In this document: one piece after another, positions 31,240 to 42,414 of the stretch
Layout of the letters: the number at the start of each line of letters is the position of its first letter
Numbering within the stretch: position 1 is the stretch's first letter
Assembly (NCBI GenBank): GCA_914767885.1
Contig: CAJZBQ010000009.1
Coordinates: 496,001 to 560,000, forward strand
DNA from: Blepharisma stoltei
Lineage: Eukaryota > Ciliophora > Heterotrichea > Heterotrichida > Blepharismidae
DNA length: 64,000 bases
Direction: 5' to 3'
Notes under the pieces: model-generated
What the model saw: the letters and a program-made list of their open reading frames with translations, nothing else
Databases searched by the model: none
Told to the model about the DNA's origin: nothing
Program-made: the position numbers and the translations under genes

Positions 31240-32763
31240 TTAATTGCTTTCTAGAGTATGCTCTTGAAGTTCTTCAGAATTAAGGTCTGATTGAGGAGCA
31301 TTTTGGCTAGCTTCTGGCTGAGGGTTTTCTAGAGGATTTTGTTGAATAAGACTATCCTGTTGAGCGTTATTTCTTCTTAAATGTATAAAATTGTGTGTGT
31401 TCTCGATTTCTTCCCACTCAAAGCTCCTTAAAAGATCTCGCAACTTCGCCATCGCTTCTGCTTTAGGCTCAGGCTTCACATTTATCAAATTGCTGCATAA
31501 TATTTACTTAACAGTTTCAACCGAAATAGTCGCGTTCCCTCTTATCATTTTATTAATTGCCTCTCCAACAGCTGCTGAAGACGCTCCTCCTATTATAACT
31601 CTATCAAAAATATTTTTAAATCTGCTTTTCCCTGCAATTGTAGTCAAATTTTCCATAATTGGGTAGATTTTTATATCAAATTTCTGAAAAGCAGGCAAAA
31701 AGCTTTGGCCTTGGAAATCTAAGTCAGTTTCAGGGACTGGGTCTTCTTGTTTGATTTCTTCGCCTGCCCAGTATTTTTTATATAAAATTGATTTATCTTT
31801 TTCTGGAGGAAAATGGTAATCTTGAAGAGTTTCCAGCCTTGTGATGATTCTTGTCATGTTAAATTCACTTATATCGATTGAGTTCTATATATAATTTACA
31901 TGGATTCTATCCTGATTTCCGATTTTATTCAAAATTTTGTTGCAGTCTTCACAGCAGAACACATCAGTCCCAAATGCCCAATAAGGACTCATTAAAATAT
32001 CTCCCCAATAGCCTCTTACAAGCACACTGTCCCGGGTTTTTTTCTTCTGCCCAGGGATATACCCTGACATTGTCCTATTAGGACTTATATAAGTAGCCAG
32101 ACGTATGTCATAAGCCACCCCGCTTTGTCTTCATTCTTTATAGTGTCTAAAAGTAACCTGTGGGGCGTATTTTTTAAACTCCCATTGATAATCCCAGTCA
32201 ATTAAATTCGCTCGATGGTCATATCTGTCTTTATAATGATACCTCAGCCTTTGATCCCTTAGCGATCCCATATCAAAAGGTGCATCTACATGCCAAGCCC
32301 TTAAAGTTTCTTCTAATTCGTCTCTTTCCTTAAATTTCAAGCAGGAAAAATCGAAAAATTTTTTAATTTCTGACGCATTTCTATGCTGGGTAAGAATTTT
32401 TATCAGTTCTTGGGCTCGTAATGATATATAATTTGCAGTTCTTTCTCTTGTTAAAGCATTAGCATAAATATCGTAAAATAGTTCTACTCTTTCTCGTATA
32501 GGGAGCTGGACTTCATTGATTAAATATAACAACAAAATATCCCGGGCAAGGACTTCTTTATCAGGCTCTTGGATGTAAAAATTTATTTTTGTGAAGCGGT
32601 CATGGGTGCATTCTTCAGAAAGGCTTAATAAAAGGTGCCGGATATCGCCAGAGCCTGAGATAAGGACGTTAAGTTCTGAAGATTCAGGAGAAAGAGAGAA
32701 AAGATTGAGGGCGGGAGTGAAACCCCAAAAATGGATAAATCCAATACCTTCAGCGATTTCCAT
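31240..32763 (-). CDS. DNAAF3: Dynein axonemal assembly factor 3
   Basis: Cytoplasmic factor for pre-assembly of ciliary dynein arms. The N-terminus FIHFWGFTPALNLFSL and SGSGDIRHLLLSL matches the conserved WGFxPAxD...GxGDxRH signature. The central RGYWGDILMSPYWAFGTD is the diagnostic DNAAF3 motif. The C-terminal SRFKNIFDRVIIG and a 40-residue acidic tail complete it. Two 15-nt introns (31493-31507, 31885-31899) are required. TGA=Trp at 32132. Start ATG 32763 is chosen because WGF follows closely; it lies 8 bp after the stop of the upstream gene on the same strand. Confidence 0.92.
31493..31507 (-). other. 15-nt intron
   Basis: Gene-strand GTAAATATTATGCAG; joins SVETVN to NLINVKPEPKAEAM. Confidence 0.88.
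31885..31899 (-). other. 15-nt intron
   Basis: Gene-strand GTAAATTATATATAG; joins NQDRIH to NSIDISEFNMTRIITRL. Confidence 0.88.
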
Positions 32764-32771
32764 TTTATTAA

Positions 32772-34073
32772 TTACAAAGGCTTTATAGCCCTTCCTATTT
32801 GGTTTTCCAAAGCTCTTAGCAGCTGAACTTCTTGTGAGTTTCTTAAAATTATAACAGAAATGGCATTTTTTACAGGTGAGCTGCAGCATGCTATTCTTTG
32901 GTCGTATTCTACTGCATCAGGAGTCATCCCATCACTGCTTGGTACCCCAAGCATTATAACAACCCCTACCCCTGCCGGTTGATATTTCCTCAAAAGTGTA
33001 TTTCCACACATAAGTACCCTGATTTCTCCATCCTTAAATGCTTTTAATTTTTCATATATACTCGTTTCCTCATCCCTCATTGAGTTTACAGCATCAATAG
33101 CAGTCCCATAGCTACTAAAAATTTCTGAAATACTTTTAAATTCTTCTTCACTATTACAAAACACTAACATCCCGCCTGCTAAAGGAAAATGGTCTTCATG
33201 GCTGATAATCTTTCGGATAGTGCCCATAAAATCGAGATTTAGCAGTTCTGTGTAAAATTGGTCAATTGTTTGGATTAGGCTTATAGGGTAGGTGATGTGG
33301 ATAGGGTTCAAGCCTTTTAGGTATTGTTTGCAGAAATTTGCTTCGACTTCGTTTGTGAATTTTATTACTGCTTCGTCTGGGTAGTTTTGAGTAAAATAGA
33401 TTACTGGGATGTTTTCCAGCTGGTGCTGGAGGATGTGGAGGATCACAGAAACTCCTAAAAAGGCTCTGTTTTGTTTAGAGTTGAGAATTTCTTCAGCATC
33501 GTCAATGATAAGCATTTTAATTTGTGAGGCTTGTGATTGTGTTTGCAAAAGCGTGCTTAATCTTTTTTTTATCTGTTCTCTATCAAGACAAACAGTCATT
33601 ATATCTGGCTGTCCAGCATATATATCAGAGGCTACCTCTATATTTCTACATATAATTTCTATCCAATGTTTAAGCTGCATTGCCCGAAAATGAGAGCTAA
33701 CAACTCACAGAACTTTGACAGTTCTTGAAGTCGGATTCCGAGAATTTGCTTGAAGGACTGTGATTACTGATAAAATTGCTAACCCTAAGCTTTTCCCTGA
33801 TCCTGGATGAGCAGTTATTGTATAAAGTCTATTCTCTGCAGTCAGTTTTTCAAAAATCTTTTCCTGCACAGCTGTCATGAATGTGGAATTTGTGACAGAC
33901 TGGACTCCTTCTAAAATTGGCTGCAAATATTCAACATCAGATCAAAAAGCCCTACATTTTTCTATATCAGATCAGTCGTCTTGGTTTCTGACTGTTTGTG
34001 GATCTTGTAAAATAGAATCAAACATTTCATTGTTTCTACCGCTTTTTTGAGGAGCTAAAGTAAGATAAGACAT
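32772..34073 (-). CDS. Degenerate DEAD-box helicase-like protein (Dbp5/DDX19-like)
   Basis: The start MSYLTLAPQKSGRNN is the ATG at 34073. Walker A is AHPGSGKS, motif II reads LIIDDAEEIL (DDAE in place of DEAD), and a VFCNS motif like helicase motif IV is present. The C-terminal part VGVVIMLGVPSSDGM...EYDQRIA follows the Dbp5 layout but lacks a normal HRxGRxGR motif. Hence ATP binding is possible while helicase activity is doubtful. TGA=Trp at several codons (for example 33706, 33942). Dbp5 proteins act in mRNA export; that role is only a guess here. Closely spaced head-to-tail with DNAAF3. Confidence 0.78.
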
Positions 34074-34143
34074 TTTAAATAAATTAAATATAAATTTGTA
34101 TTAAAAATAGCAATCTCGAAGAATTTTTTATTAAAAATGAAGA

Positions 34144-35214
34144 TTAAGCAATAGGATATGATGGAGTCATATTGATACCACAAACTCCTTTCCCGTCAGA
34201 TATAGCGATATAGATATAGCCTTGATCTCCCCATCCAGTTCCCCAAGAGTTCTTCACAATTCAGTTTCCTGGATGACTAGTAGTGTCAAATCCTACAATA
34301 AGTACAGCATGGTCAAGATTGGTACCGCAGTCACTTGTAACGATTCCTCCAGTGTAATGCTGCCATAAGGTCTGATCAGCTTGCACAGCTACTGAAACGG
34401 GTTTGGTAAGCACTGCCTGCATAAGAGCCTTTGGATTATTAGCAGGGACAATTGAATAGCTTGAAATTGTGGCAGTGGCTTGGGATTCAAGAGAAGTTTG
34501 ACATTGTCCGCTTTTTGCTGAGTAAGGATAGATAGCCTCAGTGGTAAGTCCATATTTCATGGCAAATTTGAAAACATTCGTGACTAGGCCACCATTGCAG
34601 CCACTATTGCCATAAGAAGTTGAGCAGTCAACTAATTCTTGTTCTGAGAGGGATACAAGGGTGTGTCCTGCTAAAAACCAAGTTCCTTCAACTGCACCAG
34701 TAGCAGAGAAAGCCCAGCCTGATCCGCTGCATTGTCCTTGATTTTCGACTGGGGTTACTGCGCCTTTAGTTCTCCAATCAAATATTTGGGAGATAGCTTT
34801 GATTGGAGTATCGTCTTGGATCATTTCTTCATCGCTAGGGACATATTCATATTGATTAGGTGTATAAAGAGCTTTGAATTCATCATGGGTAAGGTCAGCG
34901 AACTGGGTTACACCAAGAATGTAGGTTTTACCAAGAGTGTTGTGGACTCGGGCATATGCAGCGTTATCTCTGAAAATTCTGAAACGAGCATTAAATTCAT
35001 CAATGCTTTTGTATAGCTTATTAAATTTGGCAGTGAATTTCAAAAATTCTTGCTCCTCAATCTCATATTGGTTGAGAGCAAATTTATTTGAGTCTTTTGA
35101 GTTAATAGCTATACTGAAAACTACTCATATAGCAGCTAGAAGAATTAAAATTCCAGCAAACACTTTATTTCTGATAATGGGTTTTGGTTTATAACTGAAG
35201 TACAGATTTTCTAT
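34144..35214 (-). CDS. Cathepsin-L-like protein 1, catalytic Cys lost, no ATG
   Basis: First member of a papain-family (C1A) array. After a short tail and one hydrophobic anchor ([17 protein letters not shown]) come the inhibitor prosegment and mature domain [17 protein letters not shown]. The active-site motif CGSCWAF reads CSGSGWAF, so the catalytic Cys is Gly. The His ([11 protein letters not shown]) and Asn (IVKNSWG) remain. The paralogs begin MERVYFS or MDKLYFS; here the same place reads ATA (IENLYFS) with a stop upstream, so the start codon seems lost. TGA=Trp at 34261 and 35130. It is a pseudoenzyme or a decaying gene. Confidence 0.8.
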
Positions 35215-35216
35215 TG

Positions 35217-36048
35217 TATTTTATGTCCAATAGTTTTGAATGGGTTTTATTCTTTATAAGAAATGGTAAGCAATAATTTAGCTAGTAAAATGATTTAATA
35301 AGAAATAGAAGACAATGAGTTTAATTTATTATTAATTAGAGCCCTAAAAATATCTCACAAATTAAATTAATTATTTCACCATCTCTATTTATTTTTAATA
35401 AGGCATTTTTGAATAAAGAAATATAGCAAATAGCAATATTGACATCTTATATATTTTAGCTAAACGCAACAGCTTAAATGATTAAGTTTAAGCAATAGAA
35501 TACGATGGATTCATATTGCATCCGCAAACCCCTTTTTTGAAAATATTTTATAAGGATAAAATTATTTTAGCTACACATTTAGCCTTAAGATCTAATACAT
35601 AAAGAATTGCTTCAATCTTAATTCTAAACCCTAAGAATTTAAGCCAAATCAAGAAATAAATTGCATTTTATATTAACAAACATATTTTTTTGGCAGTCAA
35701 AGATCATGCTATTTAAAATTCTTTACTGAAGAAAGATAAAGCGATTCATTTGAATTAAATGTGAATACTTAATACCAAATAAAGGCATTTAAGAGTAATA
35801 ATCTTACTTAAATATTTTACTTGCTAGCTATTATAGCTATATTATTGTAAAAATAACAGCTTTTATTGAGAAGAAACAGGAAAAACTTTAATATCTGATA
35901 CTTCAAAAGGATGCAAAATTTTATTTTATAAATATTAAATGGCTTGCTGCTTTCACAGACTGGTTAATGAGAATGATGTAAAATACAAGCATCATTAAAA
36001 GTGATGGCCTTTAATAAATTTAAATAAAGTAAGGCTAAGTGATTAAGC
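35217..36048. other. intergenic with cathepsin 3' relic
   Basis: AT-rich. On the minus strand 35488-35538 encodes KGVCGCNMNPSYSIA and a stop, a detached cathepsin C-terminus. A segment at 35840-35935 is repeated at 40355-40450, indicating duplication of gene plus downstream flank. Confidence 0.7.
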
Positions 36049-39000
36049 TTAAACAATAGGGTATGATGCATACATATTGATGCCACATACTCCATTGCCA
36101 TTAGAAGCAGCGATCCTAATGTATCCTTGCTCTCCCCAGTTTGTTCCCCAAGAGTTCTTCACAATCCAATATTGTGGCTTGGCAGCCATATCATACCCAA
36201 CAACGAGGACAGCATGATTAACTCCGGTTCCGCAATCACTTGATACAATCCCTGAAACATAGTGTTGCCATGCTGGCTGATCGGCTTGTACAAGAACTGA
36301 AACTGGCCTTGCCGCAACTGCTTGCATAAGGGTACTTGATGAATTAGGAGAAACATATCCGTAATTACTGATTTTGGCTGCAACTTTTGCTTCAAGAGAA
36401 GTTTGACATTGTCCTACTGATCCTGTATAAGGATAGTTGCTTTCAGTGGTAAGTCCATTATCAATAACGAAGTCAAAAGCGTAGTCCATTACACCGCCAT
36501 TGCATCCTAAATTGCCATATGAAGATGAACAGTCAACTAACTCTTGTTCAGAAAGCGATATAAGGGAACGTTTAGCTATAGCCCAAGCTCCTTCAACAGC
36601 TCCAGTCGTTGAAAAGGCCCAACATGAGCCACATTGTCCTTGATCTTTAACTGGAGTGACTGCACGCTGGGTTCTCCAATCATATTTTGAATAGACAACT
36701 TCGAGTGGAGAGTCATCAGTAGTTGGTCTTTGCTCTCTAGGAGGGGCTGTCCTGAAAATGGCCGCATCGCTTACACCCTGTATATCAATATTTTTTAAAT
36801 CGCTAATATGTAAAGGAGTCAAGTATGTTATAAGATTCCTTTGAATATGCCATAAACAAAAAATTATCTTTGAGTTTCTAAACTTATCACTAAGAGCATT
36901 ATACTGTGCTTGGTTGCGATCCACAAAAATTATTTGTGGACTCTGAAAATGTTTTAGAAAGTTCATAAATATTCATGAATAGTCGTTTTCAGTTTCTTTT
37001 TTTGTAAGTGCCATTGCTAGCACATAGTTAGATCCATATGGATCTACAGTTAAAATAAATACTGCAGATCTAAAACTTTCATGAACCTTATATGTACTGT
37101 CTATAAGTATCACATCTTGTAATTTTTGTCACATCTCTATTCTTGATAAATCTGTAATAAAAAATCTCATTAAGGCTCTATCAAATTCAATTATTGCATT
37201 TGTATGATGACATTCGCTTGATATTATTCTATCAAAGGTGAAATTTTCCGAATGAGTTTTTGCATAATATTCTACAACATTGTATAATTTCTCTATTGAT
37301 ATCTTAAAATCATCATTTGCGCTTAGCATAGACTGTATCTGCCTAATTGTAAATCCTTCAATATAATATTGGATCACTTGTTCTTTGATGCTATTTGGCA
37401 ATATTCGCATTCAATTAAATTATCACACTGATCTTGCGGAATTCCTTTATGATTATGATTTTGATGAACATGTATGCACTCAAAAGTATATGACTCTAAT
37501 AAATCCAATGTATACTTTCAACTCATTTTGAACTTGCAAAACAATTCAGGCTTAATAGAAGGAAAAAGAATATTAGCATGCTCACTTGAAAAATAACACT
37601 CAAACTGAATCAACTTTTTTGCAGAATCAGATCTTTTAACATAAATTTTGGCTTTGTCGTCCTGTAGAGCTTTCTTTTTTTATAATAATATGAAATTCTT
37701 TTATATTTGTGCAATTTACCTTGTCTCCAACATTAAATGCACCCGTGATATTTTCTTCTTCTTCTTCTTTTTTGTGCGCCTCTAATTGCTGTTCAAATGC
37801 TTGTCTATTGTCAGATTCTAAATTAATTTGCGGATTGGCAATAGATATTTGAGATACCTGTAAATTAACTTTGCTTAAATTTTCTGAAGCTTTTTCTTGT
37901 GACTCATTGTTTTTGTCTGACTCATCTTCATTATTTACTGGATTTTCCAAATCATGCACAGGCATAAAATTGTTTCTTGAATCTAGATTATTTTCATCAG
38001 CTTCAGACATAATTTGCTGTACAGCTCGTTCATCTCTACTTTTTTTTGACTTTTTATATATTCGCTGATTATCATGGACACTTTAAGAGGTCCTAATTTG
38101 AACCATTTTGCTACAGATTGAAGTATTACCTCATCGTTGGAAGCTAATTCTATTAACTGATCACTAAGATTTTCGCCTTCATGACTTGGAATGTTAAAAC
38201 CCAATTTTCGCGCAATTTCTGAAGTCAATTCCGTCATTTTATAGTCTTATCTTTATTTGTTAAAGAAATCATAAATTTATGTATTGAAAGTATCATCACC
38301 AATAAAAAGCCTAAAGACGAGGAAAAATTCAGCTGAGTTATCAGATAAAGCATTACAAGCATTAATAAGCCTTATATTTATTAATAAATAAATACTAAGA
38401 TTAGATTTTAAAGGGATTATAGGCTCTTTAATGGTGAAGCAATAGTTTGCTAACAGTATTTTGGAAAATTTTGTAAGAAATATATTAGCTACCCTATTAT
38501 ATTCAGGTAGAAATACTTTAACAGCTGTTATATATTTTATGAACATAAGAAGCAAGAAGAAAATTTATTTTATTTTTATTTACAATTTAAACCACTTATT
38601 ATTCACATTCAACACATCCTGTACCAGAGCATCCTGCATATCTGTTGTACTAACGCAACCTGTATTCACTAGAGCATTCTTGTATAAACCTTGCACTAGC
38701 GCATCATGTATTAAAACTTTATTAGCACATTCTGCATTTACCAGGGCATTATGCAACCTTGCACCAACGCATCATGAATCAACATATCCTGCATTTACTA
38801 CAAAATTCTGTATCAAATCTTGCACTAGCGCATCATGTCTCAAAACTTTACTAGCACATTCTGTATCAAAACTTGTACTAGTGTATCATGTCTCGAAACT
38901 TCAGCAGTAAAATTCTGCGCAACACCTTGCACCAGTATAGACTGGAGTATTGCATATTGCAGAGCATATTATAATAACAGATTTTTAATTAGCCTATTTA

Positions 39001-39486
39001 GTGCCACTCAATTTACCAGAGCATCTGTCTCATTAGAAACAACTTAATTTGCTAATTAATTGATATAAAGTACAGTGTAAACGATGCGGCCAGGGGTATT
39101 TTCAGGACAACCCCTCTAGGAGTATATGAGCTAGTATAAAGAGCTTTGAACTCTTCATGGGTGAGGTCAGAGAATTTGGTTTGGCCTAGTATATAGCTTT
39201 TTCCAAGGGTATTGTGGATTCTTGCATAGGCGATATTATCCCTGAAAATCTTAAAGCGAGCATTGAACTCTTCTACACTTTCGTATACTTTGCTATATTT
39301 AGCAATGAATCCTTGAAACTCTTGCTCCTCGATTTCATACTGTTGGAGAAGAATATTTTTTGAGTTGCTTGAATTAGCAGACAATGTTGCAACAACTCCT
39401 AAAATAGCTATAAGAGCTAAAGCTCCAAGAATAACCTTCTTTTTGCTGCTGGTTTCTGGTTTATGACTGAAGTACAGGCTTTCCAT
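36049..39486 (-). CDS. Cathepsin-L-like protein 2, split by a MULE transposon
   Basis: N-terminal part at 39123-39486: [19 protein letters not shown], membrane anchor, prosegment ERFNIN-type helix, ending SSYTPR. The C-terminal part at 36049-36743 resumes [14 protein letters not shown] and continues with the mature protease: [14 protein letters not shown] (catalytic Cys present), [10 protein letters not shown] (His), [11 protein letters not shown] (Asn). Between them lies the 2370-bp element with a 9-bp duplication. Loss with one duplication copy gives a complete, apparently active, membrane-anchored protease. With the insert the gene is broken. The duplication CTCTAGGAG contains TA, so IES-type excision can restore it exactly. 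Confidence 0.9.
36744..39113 (-). mobile_element. Mutator-like (MULE) DNA transposon, decayed
   Basis: 2370 bp, 9-bp target duplication CTCTAGGAG (36735-36743, 39114-39122). TIRs GGGCTGTCCTGAAAATGGCC (left) and, inward from the right, GGGTTGTCCTGAAAAT then, after a 6-bp insertion, GGCCGCATCG. The minus strand carries MULE transposase pieces: an N-terminal acidic part (about 37640-38237), an [18 protein letters not shown] region, and DDE-domain parts [10 protein letters not shown] (first Asp), [12 protein letters not shown] (second Asp) and CLWHIQRNL. The third acidic residue is missing because the frame runs into the TIR at 36770. Frameshifts near 37990, 37650 and 37410 show decay. Confidence 0.9.
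38600..38960. repeat. Degenerate tandem repeat inside the MULE
   Basis: Near its right end the MULE carries irregular repeats built on CACTAGCGCATCATGT and TACTAGCACATTCTGTAT. Unit lengths vary (about 25-75 bp) and the copies are diverged. Such subterminal repeats are common transposase-binding regions; no coding role seen. Confidence 0.6.
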
Positions 39487-39510
39487 ATTATTATAGCCAT
39501 AATTTGTCAA

Positions 39511-40679
39511 TGGCTCTTATGCATGTAAAAATGCTTTTAATCTTAGCAAACAAAATTAAATTGATCAAAATTTGACTTATAATAAGGCGAAATGACAGAT
39601 TGCAAAAACAAAGAAAAAGTGCTTATATTTTTATTCATAAACCAGGTTAAATACAGGACAAAATACTTATGTTTTTATATATATTTAGCTAATAGGTCGA
39701 AATCTTGCAACAGTTACAGATTCTAATTCAAAGATTTTAAGCTCAGCTAATTACTATAAAAAATTACTTTAGTCTAGGGATAATTAATTTACTTATCCAA
39801 AAAGCAAGGCCTTATTTGATTCGTAATTTCAAAAATAAAAATAATCTTAGATTATCCTCATTTTATCATCCATTTATATTGATATATTTAATTAAAGAAT
39901 CTTCTTTAAGCTATCAACTTCAAAAATACAACAAAAATCAATATCTTTTAAGATTTAATTTAAATCGAATAGTAATTTAACCTATTAAATAATAAATTGA
40001 TGACGAATGCTATTAATGTCTTTTATTTGAATAAATAATTTATGCTTTTTGATTCTTTCAAACTTTATATCTGAATCATAAAGAGCTTATTAGGGATGGC
40101 TACTTAAATTCGCATATCCAAACATAAAAGTAGGACAATCAATTATCAGTTTTATAATCTCTTATTAAAGCTCGGTATGAGTAGAAAATCTAATAATATT
40201 AAGCTTTAATTTTTTGTAATTTTAGAATCTATGTAGAAGGGAATCTCGAAAGGAAATAGCTAAAAGCAAATAGTCTAGGGCTGCTTTAGACTGCCCTTGG
40301 CTGTTAAACTACCATCCAAGTGGTAGAGTCCGCACTCGGGCAATTACAACTAGTATAGCTATATTTTTGTAAAAATAGCTGCTTTTATTATTTTCTGAAA
40401 AGAAACGGGAAAAAATCTTTAATATCTGAGGCTTCAAAAGGATGCAAATTTTATTCTTTACAATCCAATATTGTGGCTTGGCAGACATATCATAACCAAA
40501 AATTGATTGCAGAGACTTGAGATTATTAATCATAGCATTCTGAACTAAATATATAAATTAAAATTAGTTCTGAAGGGCAAGTTCTACTTAGAGTAAATTC
40601 TAAATGCTCATAAATCTATCTTTCTATCTAAAGAAATCGCAATTTTTAATGAAAACGTCATAAGTTTAAATGATTAAGC
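39511..40679. other. intergenic with cathepsin relic
   Basis: Mostly AT-rich. Minus strand 40445-40500 encodes [16 protein letters not shown], a fragment most like cathepsin 2. Its downstream flank matches 35840-35935. No intact gene. Confidence 0.65.
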
Positions 40680-41741
40680 TTAAGCAATAGGATATGATGG
40701 ATTCATATTGATACCGCAAACTCCATCTCCTTTACTAATGGCAATTCTGATGTATCCTTGCTCTCCCCAGGATGGGCCCCAAGAGTTCTTCACAATCCAG
40801 TATGGTGGAGAGTTAGTGTTATCGTAGCCAACAATAAGTACACCATGGTCAAGGGCGGTTCCGCAATTGCTTGATACAATTCCTCCAACATAGCTTTGCC
40901 ATGCAGCTTGATCGGCTTCTACAGCTACAGAAACTGGCTTAGTAGCAACTGCTGCCATAAGGGCATTTGAATTCTTAGCAGCTACAATTGCATAGCTTGA
41001 AATTTTGGCTGCGACATTCTTTTCAAGGGTAGTATTGCATTCTCCATTTTCAGCCTTGTAAGGGTAGTTGCTTTCAGTGGTAAGTCCTTTTTGCACAACA
41101 AATTTAAAAGCGCTAGTCATCAAACCACCGTCACATCCTTTGTTGCCATAAGAGGTTGAACAGTCCATTAATTCTTGTTCAGAGAGGGACACAAGGGTGT
41201 GGCCAGCTAAGAACCAAGTTCCTTCAACAGCGCCTGTGGTTGAGAAAGACCAGCATGAGCCGCATTGTCCTTGATTTTTGACTGCGGTAACTGCACCTTT
41301 GGTTCTCCAATCAACGCTTGATGGAGCAGCCATATCTGGGTTATAGTCAGCAACTGGACCGTCTTCATTAGGGACATATGCGTTAGGGGTGTAACGAGAC
41401 TTGAATTCATCGTGGGTGAGGTCAGAGAACTGAGTTATCCCGAGCCAGTAGGTTTTTCCAAGGGTGTTGTGGACTCTGGCGAAGGCAATGTTGTCTCTGA
41501 AAATTTTGAAGCGGGCGTTGAACTCATCAATGCTGTCATAGACCTTGTTGTATTTAGCAATGAATCCGAAAAACTCTTGTTCGTCAATTTCATATTGTCT
41601 GAGGGCATAGTTTGTTGAGTTGCTTGAATAAAGAGCTACAGTTGCGACGACTCCTACAATAGCTACAAGAGCTAAAGCTCCCAAAACAACCTTTTTCTTG
41701 TTGGAGGTTTCTGGCTTGTCACTGAAGTACACTCTTTCCAT
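40680..41741 (-). CDS. Cathepsin-L-like protease 3, membrane-anchored, intact
   Basis: Uninterrupted 353-aa gene, the best preserved of the array. Cytosolic tail MERVYFSDKPETSNKKK, then a signal-anchor VVLGALALVAIVGVVATVAL (residues 20-39), inhibitor prosegment (residues 60-125, [22 protein letters not shown]), then the mature domain from [15 protein letters not shown]. The catalytic Cys in CGSCWSFSTTG, oxyanion Gln in NQGQCGS, His in ALDHGVLIVGY and Asn in [11 protein letters not shown] are all present. Likely a lysosomal or phagosomal endopeptidase. Precedes another paralog head to tail. Confidence 0.96.
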   Translation of the reverse strand: MERVYFSDKPETSNKKKVVLGALALVAIVGVVATVALYSSNSTNYALRQYEIDEQEFFGFIAKYNKVYDSIDEFNARFKIFRDNIAFARVHNTLGKTYWLGITQFSDLTHDEFKSRYTPNAYVPNEDGPVADYNPDMAAPSSVDWRTKGAVTAVKNQGQCGSCWSFSTTGAVEGTWFLAGHTLVSLSEQELMDCSTSYGNKGCDGGLMTSAFKFVVQKGLTTESNYPYKAENGECNTTLEKNVAAKISSYAIVAAKNSNALMAAVATKPVSVAVEADQAAWQSYVGGIVSSNCGTALDHGVLIVGYDNTNSPPYWIVKNSWGPSWGEQGYIRIAISKGDGVCGINMNPSYPIA

Positions 41742-42414
41742 TTTATTATAACCAATAACTCCTGCCTAGCTTTTATGCATGACATAAAATGGTCAACAAG
41801 TATTTGGCGAATTTAAGTGACTTAAGCAAGCATTCACAAGATGTTTAATTTTTATATATAATTATAATAAAAAAGACAGTATTTTTTCAAAAAGCCTTTG
41901 ATTAGCAAAAGTTGAATTTTTTATAAGTATTTGTATGAAATTCTTTGCTGATATTCAAGATCGGGCAGGCAGGTATAGGCAGGCTTATTGAGTCTGTATC
42001 TAGATGGCAGTTGTTTGATATTTTTGTTCATCGAGAAGGTGATTTAGGATATTGCATCAGCGAGACAAAGTATTCTCGAGAAAAGTGGCTCCTTCTGTGC
42101 TGATTAGAGTTTGTCCATCGAGCCTTTACTCCCTTCAGCTAATAACAAGCAAACATCATTTTTTAAAAAAGTATTTAAAATCCTCTATAAATTAAAAAAT
42201 AATTTTTTAAACTTTATTATTGATTTTCTATTTATGGTAGTTTAAATAAAAATAACATGAAAATTTGTAATATAAGTTATCAATTTTAACATTGAATGCT
42301 CTTTTACTAGAAGAGAAGGATTAATGCTGCTCCCTAATCCAACATGTTCTAGCTTTTCTTTCAAGCCTTCAATTTTCCCTTTATTAACACATAATTAATA
42401 CCTATCTGAATAAA
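41742..42414. other. intergenic
   Basis: A less AT-rich stretch at 41937-42145 opens with ATG (MKFFADIQDRAGRYRQAYW) but meets a stop after about 20 codons. It may be a gene relic. Nothing else recognised. Confidence 0.4.

Noticed and set aside
38600-38960. CRISPR-like regular repeats
   Set aside because: Units are irregular, diverged and without unique spacers; in a eukaryotic transposon end.
40290-40345. tRNA-like string (GGTAGAGTCCGCACTCGGGC)
   Set aside because: No acceptor stem, anticodon arm or T-loop can be built around it.
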